A stretch of 64,000 nucleotides of DNA from Pseudonocardia sp. HH130630-07 (GTDB lineage Bacteria; Actinomycetota; Actinomycetes; Mycobacteriales; Pseudonocardiaceae), in contig NZ_CP013854.1 in NCBI RefSeq assembly GCF_001698125.1, positions 1,364,001 to 1,428,000 of the forward strand. The letters run 5' to 3'. Of the stretch, positions 1 through 9,679 are shown piece by piece; the first letter of the stretch is position 1, and every line of letters begins with the position of its first letter. The position numbers and the translations under genes are program-made. The notes below the pieces were generated by a model. The model worked only from the letters and a program-made list of their open reading frames with translations. It was not told the DNA's origin and did no database searches.

Positions 1-129
1 GCCGAGGTCTCCTTCGACGACTTCGCCGGGACCGACCGGATCGCCGAGCACCAGCGGGTGCTGGAGGAACGGGTCGGTCGTACCCGGCTGGACGAGGCCG
101 CGGCCCTGCTCGAGGAGCCCGCCCGATGA
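1..129 (+). CDS. C-terminal end of an unrecognised protein (partial, cut by window start)
   Basis: Frame 1 is open from the first base and stops with TGA at 127-129, giving 42 residues rich in Ala, Glu and Arg. The stop overlaps the ATG of the following NRPS gene by 4 nt (ATGA at 126-129), so the two are translationally coupled and this is an upstream member of the biosynthetic operon. Too little is present to assign a family and no catalytic motif is visible. A short stretch around FAGTDRIAEHQ is loosely like the second half of BolA proteins, but I do not consider that an identification. Confidence 0.6.
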   Translation, partial: AEVSFDDFAGTDRIAEHQRVLEERVGRTRLDEAAALLEEPAR

Positions 130-3100
130 CGGCGGCGGACCTCGGCAGGCTGCTCACGGCGGGGGCACCGGCCCAGCATGCGGATCCGGCACCCGAACCC
201 GCCTCGCTGACCGTCTACGAGGACAGGATCTGGCGGGCGCACCTCGCCGCGGGCGACGCGGCGTACTCCGTACCGTGCGTGTTCGACCTTGTCGGCGGGG
301 CGGACACCGCGCGGGTGCGCGACGCCGTCCGGGCGGTCGTCACCGCGGACCCGAGGCTGACCGGGGTCGTCGAGGCCGAGGGCGACGGGTTCAGGCTCGT
401 GCCCGGGACGGCGGGACCGGTGATCGAGGACATCGACGCCGACGACCCGGACGCCGCGGCGACCGCCTTCCTGGCCCGTCCGTTCGCCGCCGCCGATCCG
501 CTCACCAGGGTCGCCGTCATCCACACGGCCGGGGGCCCGGACCGGGTGGCGATCGTCTTCCACCACGTGGTCATGGACGGCGCCGCGATGTCGGTGTTCG
601 TCGCCGGCCTGCGCGCGGAGGCCGAACGCCCCGGCACCCACCCGGCTCACACGGCCGGGCACGGCCCCGTGCCGCCGGTGCGCCCGGCCGCGGACGCCTG
701 GTGGGACCGGCTGCTCCGGGAACGCGCCGGGTGGCCGGCGTGGGACCCCACGCCCGACCCGGCCCATGCCGTGGTCACCGGGGGCGTCGTCGAGGACGTG
801 CCGGACCCCCGGCTCACCGGGAGCACCCGGTCGGCCGCCCGCTGGCTGACGGCGGTCGCGGTGGCCCTGGCCCGGATCACCGGCCGCTCCGCGCAGTGCC
901 TCGCGGTACCGCTCGCGAACCGGGTGGAGCTGGAGGACTTCGAGAACCCGCAGCCGATGATCAACACGCTGCCGCTGTTCGTCGAGGTCGACGACGGCCG
1001 TCCGCTGTCGGAGCTGCTCGACGCCGTGCACCGGGACCTCACCGGCATGGTCGAGCACGCTGCGACCGACCTGCGCGCGGTGGCCGGCGCCGTCCGGATC
1101 GGCCGGCCCGGCACCCGGCTCCCGATGAACGTGCTCGTCAACGTGCAGAGCGTCGTGCACGCGGAGATGCCGCTCGCGGGCGGGACCGCGCGCCCGGTGC
1201 GGGTCCACTCCGGAGCGGTCAAGGGCGCGCTGACCGTCAGCGTGAACACCGCCGACGGCGACGTGCTCGTCGAGAGCGCGCTGGCCGGCTGGACCGCCGA
1301 CACCCACACCGGGCTGCGGGACACGATCGCCGCCGTGCTGCACGGGTTGCGCAGCGAGCCCGGCCGGCCGGTCGGGGCCGTGCCGATCGGCGTCGTCGGT
1401 GCCCCCGCCACGGTGCCGGCGGAGACCGGTTCCGTCGTCGCCGAGATCCTGCAGCACGCCGGCCGCACCCCGAAGCGCACGGCGCTCACGGCCCCCGACG
1501 GCGAGCTGACCTGGGAGCAGCTGGCCGCCGGGGTCTCCGGAGCGGCCGCGGTACTGCGGGAACACGGAGTGCACCCCGGGGACAGCGTGCTGATCGCCTG
1601 TGTGCGCAGCCGCGAGTTCGTGGTGTGGGCGGCCGCGATCATGGCGGTCGGGGCCGCCTACGTACCGGTGGACATGACGCGGAGCGCCGCACGGTCGGCG
1701 AGCGTGGCCGAGCAGTCCGGCGCCGAGCTGGGCGTGTCCGACGTCCCGCTCCCCGGGATCACGACGATCCCCCTCGGGACGGCCGGGCCCGGCCACGCGC
1801 CGGTCACCGACGTCGTCACCGACCGGCGCCTGCCCGCCTACACGATCTTCACCTCGGGCACGACCGGCAGTCCGAAGGGGGTACCGGTCACCCACGCCGA
1901 CCTCCTGGCCCTGCTCGGCTCCACGACCGATCTCCTCGGGCCCGACGACGTCGTCTCCGCGGTGCACGCGTTCGCCTTCGACTTCAGCGTGTGGGAGGTC
2001 TGGATCGCGCTGGCCCGGGGTGCCCGGGTGGTGCTCTACGACGACACCGTGGTGCGGGACCCCCGGCTGCTGGCCGAGCGGCTCACCGCCGACCGCGTCG
2101 GCGTGCTGTCGCTGACGAACACCGCGCTGGGGAGCCTGCTCACCGCGCTCGACGACGGTGCCGCCGTCCCGGAGTCCGTGCACCGGGTGGTGCTGGGCGG
2201 GGAGAGCGTGGCGCCGGACTACGTCCGGCGCCTGTGGGACCTCCTGGGCTCCCGGGTTCAGGTGGTCAACATGCTGGGCGCCACCGAGACGACCGTGCAC
2301 ACCACCAGGGTCGACGTGTCCACGGCCGATCTCCACGACGCCTCCGTCCAGGTCGGTGGTCCGCTGGAGCACCTCGACGTGGTCGTCGTCGATCCGCGCG
2401 GCCGGGCACTCCCGCGCGGGGTCACCGGCGAGATCGCGGTGCGCGGCACCGGCGTGGCGCTGGGCTACACCGGGCGGGGCGCGCTCACCGCGGCCCGGTT
2501 CGTCCCCGACCCGTTCCCGGGCGCCGCCCCCGGGGCCCGGATGTACCTCAGTGGCGACGCCGGACGGTGGCTGGGCCCGGGGCGCGGCCTGCTCTGCGAG
2601 GGCCGGCTCGACGGGCAGGTCAAGGTACGGGGGCACCGCATCGAGACGGCCGGTGTCGAGGCGGTGCTCGCCGAGCACCCCCGGGTGCTCCGTGCCTGCG
2701 TCGTCGCGCACGAGAACCTCCTGCACGCCTTCCTCGACGTCGTCCCGGGGCCGGATCCCGCGACGGCGGCGGCCGAGCTGCGGGCGCACGCCGTCTCCCG
2801 GCTCGCCGCCTACGAGGTCCCCGACCGCTTCCACGGGCTGGACTCGTTCCCGATGACGGTCAACGGCAAGCTGGACCGGGACGCGGGCCGGCTGCTCGCC
2901 GCGGTCCGGTGGCAGGACACCGGCGCGGCCGGCCTCGCCACCGCCGACGCGGGGCCCCCGGCCGACGACGACGGGACGTCGACCCGGGTACTGGCCGCGG
3001 TCGGTGCGGCACTGGGCGGGCGGCCGTCGGACCTCGACGCCTCGTTCCTCGCCAACGGCGGCGACTCGATCTCGGCCGTGCACCTGGTGGGTGAGCTGCG

Positions 3101-4573
3101 CTCGGCGGGCCTGGAGATCGCCGTCGGCGACGTGCTCGAGGCCCCGTCGGTGCGCGCGCTGTGCGCCGCCGCCCGGCTCGGTGCCCCCGGCGACGACGGC
3201 GGTCCCGCGATCGAGCGCTTCGCACTGGTTCCCGACGACGTCCGCGACGGGCTCCCGTTCGACGTCTCCGACGCGTACCCGCTCTCGGCGGCGCAGGAGG
3301 GCATGCTCTTCCACATCCGGCTCGACCCGGACGTCGGCGTGTACCACAACACCGTCGGCATCCGGCTGCACGGCGGGCTGGACCCGGACGCGTTCCGCGT
3401 CGCGCTCGCCGACACCGTCCGGCGGCACGAGGTGCTGCGCACGGCGATCGACGAGGTCCGCCACGACGAGCCGCTGCAGCTGGTGTACCGAGAGGTCCCG
3501 ACACCGTTCACGGTCGTCCCGGCCCCGGACGGCGCGGCCGGCCGGGTCATCGACGACGTCGTCGCGCGGGAGCGGGCGACCCCGTTCGACCTCGCACGGG
3601 CCCCGCTGTTCCGGATCACGCTCGTCCCGGTGGCTCCGGGCGAGGACCACCTGGTGATCAGCGACAGCCATGTCATCCTCGACGGGTGGAGCTGGACCTC
3701 CACCCTCGACGAGATCGTGAGCCGGCACAACGCGCTCGTCCGGCGGGACACCGGTTACGACGCCCCGGCGCCGCCGGACCCGGGGGTGCGCTTCGCCGAC
3801 TTCGTCGCACTCGAGCGCAGGGCCCGGACCGACGACACCGCGGCGGCGGCGTGGACCGAGCACCTGCGCGGGGTGCGCCCGTGGTCGGTCGCCGACACGG
3901 TCGCCGACGGCAGGCGGGTCCGCCGGATCCGGGTCCCGCTCCCGGACGACGACGCCGACCGGCTGGTCGACCGGGCGCGCGCCGAGGGCGTGTCGCTGCG
4001 CCACCTCGCGATGGCCGTGGCGGTCCGGGCGATCGGGGACGTCCTCGGGCCCCCGGCGCGCCCCCCGACGAGGTGCTCACCGGGGTCACCGCCAACGGCA
4101 GGCTGGAGCGGGCCGGCGGGACCGACGTCCGCGGCATGTTCCTGAACATGGTCCCGCTGCGCTTCCCGGTCCATCCGGACCCGGGTGAGCAGGCCAGGGC
4201 CTGCGCCCGCATCGAGGCCGCCATGGCACCGCACCGGCGGCTCCCGAACGTCGACATCACCCGGCTGGCGGGGCGGGGGCCGCTGTTCGACTTCGGCTTC
4301 AACTTCGTCCGCTTCCACCGCCTCCGCGGTGTCGAGCGCACCCACCGGTTCGACACCGGCGCTGCGCACTTCTCCCAGGAGGACACCGACTTCGCGTTGA
4401 TGACGACGTTCTCCGTGCACCCGCCCGAACACCGCCTGGCGCTCATGCTCGTGGTGGACGAGGCCCGGGTGAGCGAGGCCCGCCGGGACCGGCTCGCGGA
4501 GGCCTACGCGACCGCACTGCGGTGGGCCGCCGGCACGACCGGTGGCACCGGACGAGAAGAGGACGACCGATGA
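126..4573 (+). CDS. Non-ribosomal peptide synthetase, C-A-T-C, interrupted by a one-base frame break
   Basis: A condensation domain comes first (HHVVMDG at about residues 146-152). An adenylation domain follows (TSGTTGSPKG at about 576-585, FDFSVWE, NMLGATE, GQVKVRGHRIE), then a carrier domain (GGDS, Ser about 981) and a second condensation domain (SHVILDG at about 1181-1187, so the first His of HHxxxDG is Ser). The start frame runs out at 4145 in nonsense, while the -1 frame continues the condensation domain (DEVLTGVTANGR, MFLNMVPLRF) to a TGA at 4571-4573. One extra C in the C6 run at 4061-4066 would restore about 1482 residues. Binding-pocket residues read from the motifs give DFWSVGMVH, close to the threonine code DFWNIGMVHK, so Thr is the predicted substrate (inference). 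No epimerase or thioesterase domain is present. The start overlaps the upstream stop and the end overlaps the ABC gene. Confidence 0.85.
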
Positions 4574-6228
4574 GCCAGCTCGTTCGTGTCCTGCTGCGCG
4601 GCGGGCGCGGTCTCGCCGTGCTCGCGGTCGGTGGCGGGATCGTCACCGGCGTCGCGACGATCGCGATGATCGCGACCATCAGCTCGTCGGTCGGCGGCCC
4701 GACCGGCCTCGCCGACGTGGCGCTCTTCGCCGCGGCCGCCGTCGCCGTCCTCGTCGCCGGTGCGGTCGCGTCGAACATGCTCGTGCGGGTCGCGCAGGGC
4801 TCGGTCGACCGGCTCCGCACCCGCCTCGTCGAGGACCTGTTGCGCGCGCCGCTGCGCCGGTTCGAGGAGTTCCGGCTGCCCCGTGTCCTGGCGGTACTGA
4901 CCGACGACCTCGCCGCCGTCGGGCAGGCGGTGCAGGCACTCCCGCTGTTGCTGGTCAACGCGGTGATCGTGCTCTGCGCACTGGTCTACGTCGGCACGCT
5001 CTCGCTCGCCGCGCTCGGGGTGTTGGCGGTCGTGATCCTGCTCGGTGGCGGCGCCTACGCGTGGACCAACCGGATCGCCGGCCGGCACATGGCCGCGGCC
5101 CGCGACGCCCAGGACGAGCTGCACGACTCCTACCAGGCCCTGACCTACGGGTTCAAGGATCTGAAGCTGTCCGGCCAGCTGCGCCGGGCGGTGGTGGACA
5201 CCGACCTGCGGTCGCAGTCGCGGCGCTACGCCCGGCACGTCGTGGTCGGGTCCACGGTGAGCCTGGTGACCGGCTACTGGGGACAGATGCTGTTCCTCGC
5301 GTGCGTCGGCGCGGTCGCGTTCGGCGGGGACGTCCTCGGGATCGCCCAGCAGGAACGGTTCGGGGTCGCGCTGGCGGTGCTCTACCTGAACACGCCGCTG
5401 GTGACGGTGCTGAACATCGCTCCGCAGCTCAACCGGGCGGTCGTCGCGCTGCGCCGGATCGAGAGCGTGTCCGAGCTGCGGGACACCGGCGCCGGGGAGG
5501 CGGACGGTGCCACCGGCGCGGGCCCGGAGCCGGGACCGGCGCCCGCGATCGACCGTGAGCTCGGGGTCGACGGAGTCGTCTTCACCTACCGCGGTTCCAC
5601 CGGTCCCGACACCGGGGAGCCGTTCACCCTCGGACCGGTGACGGCGACGTTCCGCCGCGGGACCGTGAGCTTCCTGGTCGGGGGCAACGGCAGCGGCAAG
5701 AGCACGCTCGGCCGGATACTCGCCGGCCTCTACCGGCCCGACGAGGGGACGGTGACCGTCGACGGGCGGGCGCTGGACGAGGCGGGGACGGCGGCGTTCC
5801 GGGAGCAGGTGAGCGCCTGTTTCGCCGACTCCTACGTGTTCCGGCGCCTGCGCAGCACCGCACCCGACGTGCTCGAACGGGCGGACCACTGGCTGCGCGA
5901 GCTCGGCCTCGACGACATCGTCCGGGTGGAGGGTGACCGCCTGGTCTGCGGCGACCTGTCCACCGGGCAGCGCAAGCGACTCGCCCTGGTCGAGGCACTC
6001 GCCGATCCCCGGGACGTCGTGATCCTCGACGAGTGGGCCGCCGAGCAGGACCCGCACACCCGCCGGAGGTTCTACGAGCAGATCCTCCCGCAGATCCGGG
6101 ACGACCGGCGGATCGTGATCGTCGTGACCCACGACGACCGCTACTTCGCCCACTGCGACCAGGTCCTGAAGTTCGAGCGGGGAGCCGAGACCCGGGGGGT
6201 GCCGGCATCGGAGCCGGCGCACCTCTGA
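4570..6228 (+). CDS. Cyclic-peptide export ABC transporter, fused membrane and ATPase domains (SyrD/PvdE type)
   Basis: The 552-residue protein begins at an ATG overlapping the NRPS stop by 4 nt. The N-terminal two thirds hold hydrophobic membrane segments, and the C-terminal third is an ABC ATPase with Walker A GGNGSGKST (Lys about 377), signature LSTGQRKRLAL and Walker B VVILDEWAAEQDP, followed by the switch VVTHDDRYF. The combination LSTGQRKRLAL plus DEWAAEQDP plus HDDRYF is characteristic of the SyrD/PvdE/YojI family, which moves siderophore or lipopeptide intermediates across the inner membrane. Its place directly after the NRPS supports export of the operon's product or a precursor. The substrate is not known. 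Confidence 0.9.
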   Translation: MSQLVRVLLRGGRGLAVLAVGGGIVTGVATIAMIATISSSVGGPTGLADVALFAAAAVAVLVAGAVASNMLVRVAQGSVDRLRTRLVEDLLRAPLRRFEEFRLPRVLAVLTDDLAAVGQAVQALPLLLVNAVIVLCALVYVGTLSLAALGVLAVVILLGGGAYAWTNRIAGRHMAAARDAQDELHDSYQALTYGFKDLKLSGQLRRAVVDTDLRSQSRRYARHVVVGSTVSLVTGYWGQMLFLACVGAVAFGGDVLGIAQQERFGVALAVLYLNTPLVTVLNIAPQLNRAVVALRRIESVSELRDTGAGEADGATGAGPEPGPAPAIDRELGVDGVVFTYRGSTGPDTGEPFTLGPVTATFRRGTVSFLVGGNGSGKSTLGRILAGLYRPDEGTVTVDGRALDEAGTAAFREQVSACFADSYVFRRLRSTAPDVLERADHWLRELGLDDIVRVEGDRLVCGDLSTGQRKRLALVEALADPRDVVILDEWAAEQDPHTRRRFYEQILPQIRDDRRIVIVVTHDDRYFAHCDQVLKFERGAETRGVPASEPAHL

Positions 6229-6282
6229 GCCGGCCCGCACCGGCGGGCCGCGACATCGACCGAGTTCAAGGGGGCAGGACGC

Positions 6283-6501
6283 ATGTCAGCACAGCAGGAG
6301 AACGGTTCCGGGACGGAGTCGTGGACGGTGGTCCGCAACGAGGAGGAGCAGTACTCGATCTGGCCGGCCGACCGGCCGGCGCCGCAGGGCTGGACCGAGA
6401 TCGGCGTCGTCGGGGACCGCGACCACTGCCTGGACCACATCGGCGAGGTCTGGACCGACATCCGGCCGCTCTCCCTGCGCCGCGCGCTGGGGGTGGCATG
6501 A
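6283..6501 (+). CDS. MbtH-like protein, NRPS adenylation-domain chaperone
   Basis: A 72-residue protein with the MbtH hallmark residues in order: NEEEQYSIWP near residue 19, PQGW, CLDHI, and WTDIRPLSLR near the C-terminus. MbtH proteins bind A domains and are needed for their solubility or activity. It lies between the exporter and the aminotransferase and ends in a 4-nt overlap (ATGA at 6498-6501) with the latter. The ATG at 6283 follows a purine-rich GGGGGCAGGA stretch. It probably serves both A domains of the operon, although no specific pairing can be read from sequence. Confidence 0.95.
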   Translation: MSAQQENGSGTESWTVVRNEEEQYSIWPADRPAPQGWTEIGVVGDRDHCLDHIGEVWTDIRPLSLRRALGVA

Positions 6502-7838
6502 CCGCCGTGAACTCGGGCCCGCGGCCCGCCGGGACGATCGACCGGGTCCGTAACGGGCTCGTCGGCGACTTCCTCCCGCTGCTCGTCGACCTGGAGCGTT
6601 CCTCGGGCTCGCACCTCTGGGACGACGTCCGGGGCGGCCCGGTCCTCGACATGGGCATGTTCTTCTCCTCCGCCCCGATCGGCCACAACCCGGCCGCGGT
6701 CCGCACTCCGGCCGCCGACCGCGCGCTCGGGGCGGCGGCACGGACGAAACCGTCCAACCCGGACTTCGCCACCTCGGTGCTCGACACGTTCGTCACCGAC
6801 TTCCGGCGGGTGATGATGCCGGACGCGATGACCCACCTGTTCGCGATCGACGGTGGCGCGCTGGCCGTGGAGAACGCGCTCAAGGTGGCCTTCGACTGGA
6901 AGGGGCAGGTCGCCGACGTCACCGATCCCGCCGAACTGACCGTGCTGCACCTGCGTCGGGCGTTCCACGGCCGCAGCGGCTACACCCTGTCGCTGACGAA
7001 CACGGATCCGGCCAAGACCCGCGGCTATCCCGTCTTCGACTGGCCGCGGGTGGCGGCGCCGGCCCGCGGGGAGGACGGCGGCCCGGACCCGGACGGCGAC
7101 GAGCTGACCGCCGAGGAGGTCGCGGCCGTGGAGGAGGTGACGCGGATCCTCGCCGCCGACGGCCACCGCATCGCCTGCTTCGTCTACGAACCCATCCAGG
7201 GCGAGGGCGGGGACCGGCACCTCAGCGGCCGGTTCCTGCGTGCCGTCGAGGCGCTCTGCGTGCGGCACGAGGTGCTCACGGTCGCCGACGAGGTGCAGAC
7301 CGGCGGCGGGCTGGTCGGGCGCCGGTGGGCGCACGAGGCGCTGGGCCTGCAACCGGACCTCGTGGCGTTCGGCAAGCGGCTGCAGGTGTGCGGGGTGATG
7401 GGCGGACGCCGGGTCTGCGAGCTGCGGACGAACGCGTTCGTCACGCCGAGCCGGATCAGCTCGACCTGGGGTGGATCCCTCGTCGACATGGTGCGGTTCT
7501 CGTTGCTCTTCGGCGAGATCGAGCGCGACGGGCTCGTCGAACGGGCGGACCGCACCGGCCCGGTGCTGCGCGCGGGCCTGGACCGGCTGGTGGCGGGATC
7601 CGGCCGGCTCCTGTCCGCCCCGCGGTCCCGCGGCCTGTGGGGGGCGGTGTCGGTCGCCACACCCGCCCTGCGGGACGCTGTCGCGGCGTGGGCGCTGGAC
7701 GAGGGGAGCTGCGTGCTGCTGCCGTGCGGTACCCGCTCGCTGCGCTGGCGGCCGTCGCTGCTCGTGACCGAGGAGGAGCTGACCCGCTCGTTCGACGTGG
7801 TGGACAGCGCCCTGCGGGCCACCGGGGGCCGGCCGTGA
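6498..7838 (+). CDS. lat: L-lysine 6-aminotransferase (lysine epsilon-aminotransferase)
   Basis: This 446-residue class III PLP aminotransferase carries the Lat signatures GGALAVENALKVAFDWK, FHGRSGYTLSLTNTDP and YEPIQGEGGD, with the PLP lysine in AFGKRLQ (about Lys293). Lat moves the epsilon-amino group of L-lysine to 2-oxoglutarate and gives alpha-aminoadipate semialdehyde, which cyclises to piperideine-6-carboxylate. The downstream pcd-type dehydrogenase in the same operon would oxidise that to L-alpha-aminoadipate. The same two-step supply is used in cephamycin producers. Its presence inside an NRPS operon argues that aminoadipate, or less likely the imine, is a building block. The start ATG overlaps the MbtH stop, and the end overlaps the GTG of the next gene. 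Confidence 0.9.
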   Translation: MTAVNSGPRPAGTIDRVRNGLVGDFLPLLVDLERSSGSHLWDDVRGGPVLDMGMFFSSAPIGHNPAAVRTPAADRALGAAARTKPSNPDFATSVLDTFVTDFRRVMMPDAMTHLFAIDGGALAVENALKVAFDWKGQVADVTDPAELTVLHLRRAFHGRSGYTLSLTNTDPAKTRGYPVFDWPRVAAPARGEDGGPDPDGDELTAEEVAAVEEVTRILAADGHRIACFVYEPIQGEGGDRHLSGRFLRAVEALCVRHEVLTVADEVQTGGGLVGRRWAHEALGLQPDLVAFGKRLQVCGVMGGRRVCELRTNAFVTPSRISSTWGGSLVDMVRFSLLFGEIERDGLVERADRTGPVLRAGLDRLVAGSGRLLSAPRSRGLWGAVSVATPALRDAVAAWALDEGSCVLLPCGTRSLRWRPSLLVTEEELTRSFDVVDSALRATGGRP

Positions 7839-9679
7839 CGGTGCACCCCGTGCCCGTCCGGGAACGGGCCCACGCGCCACGCACGCTCGACGGGATGCTG
7901 CTGGAGGGGCTCGCCGCGCGCTTCGGCGACCGCACGGTGCAGCACTGTGCCGACGGTGACCTCGACGTGGCGACGCTGACGCACCGGAGCGGGACCGTCG
8001 CCGAACGGCTGCGAGCCTGCGGGGTGGGTCGCGGCACCACCGTCGCGGTGAAGGGCAGGCGCGACGGGTGGCTGCTGCCGGTGCTGCTCGGGGTCCTGCG
8101 CACGGGCGGCGCCTACGCGGTGATCCCGTTCAACACACCGGACCCGGTCGAGCGCCGGATGCTCGACGTCCTGCGTCCCGCGGCGGCGGTCGCCTGGCGG
8201 GTGGACCCGCCGGCCGCGACGGCGGGCCGGGCCGGACAGGCGGTCGCCGAGGGTGTGGACGTCCCCGTGGTCACCGCGCTCGACGGAGCCGCCCCCGCGG
8301 CCGGCGGGCCGCGGCACGAGCTGGATCCCGCCTACGTGCTGGCGACGTCGGGCACCTCGGGCACCCCGAAGTTCGTCGTGGTCGGTCACCGGGCCGTGGC
8401 GGCCTTCCTCGACGCCGCACCCGCCGTGATCGACCTCGCCCCGCGGGACGTGGTGGCCGCCCGGTCGTCGGCGGCGTTCGACCTGTCGGTGTGGGAGATC
8501 TACGCCGCGCTGCTGGCCGGGGCGAGCTCGGTGCTGATCCCGGAGGACGTCGCCGCGGACCCCGCACGGCTGCACGACCGGCTGCGCGGGTCACGGGCCA
8601 CGGTCCTGTCGACGACCCCGTCCGCCGCGTACCAGCTCGCCGCGCACGACGCGTCGGTCGGCGGCGGGCTGCACCTGAGGCGCCTCCTCGTCGGCGGTGA
8701 GGCCGCCGACGGCCGGCGGCTCGCCGACGCCATGGCCGCGCCGTCGCTGGCCGGATGCCGGCTGGACAACTGGTACGGGCCCACCGAGGCGACGGTCTCC
8801 TGCACCGGCGGCCCGCTGGACGAGGCGGACCTGCGGCGCCCCGACGTGTCCATCGGCCCGGCGCTGCCCGGGGTCACCGTCGAGATCTCCGGGACCGGTG
8901 AGCTGTACGTCGGTGGCGACCAGCTCGCGCACGGCTATCTCGGCGACGCCCGCGCGACCGCGGCGGCGTTCGTCCCGGACCCGGACGGCGACGGGCGGCG
9001 GTCCTACCGCACCGGCGACCTCGTCGAGGTCGACGACCGGGGCCGGCTGACCTGTCTCGGACGGACCGACAGCCAGGTGCAGCTGCGCGGGTACCGGCTG
9101 GAGCTGGGCGAGGTCGAACGCGCGGTGCTCGCCGACCGGCGGGTCCGGTGGTGCCATGCGGCGCTGTCCGGTACCGATTCCGATGTGCTGATCGCCTACT
9201 TCGCGACCCGTGGCGACGAGCCCGTGGACCGGAGTGCCGTGTGGGTCGAGCTGTACGGGCGGCTGCCCCGGCACGCCGTACCGGCTGCCCTCGTCCAGCT
9301 CACCGAGGTCCCGGTCTCGGAGGGCGAGAAGCTCGACACGGCACGGCTACCGGCCCCCAGGACCTCGGACTTCGCGACCGACGGGGCGGAGACGGTGGCC
9401 CCCCGGACCGGGACCGAGACCCGGATGCACGGGCTCTGGCGCCGCCTGCTCGGCCTGGACGACATCGGCATCGACCATCACTTCTTCGCGCTGGGCGGCC
9501 ACTCCCTGCTGGCCGCCCGGCTCATCAACGGCATCTCCCGGGAGTTCGGCGTCCGGCCGGCGCTGCACGAGGTCATGGACCGGCTGACCGTCCGTCGGCT
9601 CTCGGAGTGGGTGGACCAACGCCTCGACGGCACGAGCCCGTCGGTGACGGGCGCGAACAGGACTGGAGGAACGACATGA
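7835..9679 (+). CDS. Stand-alone NRPS adenylation-carrier (A-T) protein
   Basis: A 614-residue protein starting at the GTG that overlaps the lat stop (GTGA). The adenylation core shows TSGTSGTPK (Thr about 171), FDLSVWE, LLVGGEA, NWYGPTEATV, YRTGDLVEVD and GRTDSQVQLRGYRLELGE. The A10 region is degenerate (PVSEGEKLDTARL). A carrier domain with LGGHSLL (Ser about 557) closes the protein, with no condensation domain. Pocket residues read as DLWSLGWVS, which I cannot match to a known code. The Asp at the first position fits an alpha-amino acid. Aminoadipate is an attractive candidate because of lat and pcd alongside, but that is context only. It presumably works in trans with a condensation domain such as the last one of the upstream NRPS. 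Confidence 0.88.
   Translation: MTVHPVPVRERAHAPRTLDGMLLEGLAARFGDRTVQHCADGDLDVATLTHRSGTVAERLRACGVGRGTTVAVKGRRDGWLLPVLLGVLRTGGAYAVIPFNTPDPVERRMLDVLRPAAAVAWRVDPPAATAGRAGQAVAEGVDVPVVTALDGAAPAAGGPRHELDPAYVLATSGTSGTPKFVVVGHRAVAAFLDAAPAVIDLAPRDVVAARSSAAFDLSVWEIYAALLAGASSVLIPEDVAADPARLHDRLRGSRATVLSTTPSAAYQLAAHDASVGGGLHLRRLLVGGEAADGRRLADAMAAPSLAGCRLDNWYGPTEATVSCTGGPLDEADLRRPDVSIGPALPGVTVEISGTGELYVGGDQLAHGYLGDARATAAAFVPDPDGDGRRSYRTGDLVEVDDRGRLTCLGRTDSQVQLRGYRLELGEVERAVLADRRVRWCHAALSGTDSDVLIAYFATRGDEPVDRSAVWVELYGRLPRHAVPAALVQLTEVPVSEGEKLDTARLPAPRTSDFATDGAETVAPRTGTETRMHGLWRRLLGLDDIGIDHHFFALGGHSLLAARLINGISREFGVRPALHEVMDRLTVRRLSEWVDQRLDGTSPSVTGANRTGGTT

Noticed and set aside
1..129. BolA-like similarity of the truncated first gene
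   Set aside because: Only about 15 residues resemble BolA and the expected N-terminal half is outside the window. Not enough to name it.
275..3094. Very long open frame overlapping the NRPS on the same strand
   Set aside because: Arg/Gly/Pro-rich translation without motifs. It is a composition shadow of the NRPS frame, which holds all condensation and adenylation motifs.
4504..6240. 578-codon antisense frame over the ABC exporter
   Set aside because: Low-complexity shadow of a gene with complete Walker and signature motifs. No ribosome site.
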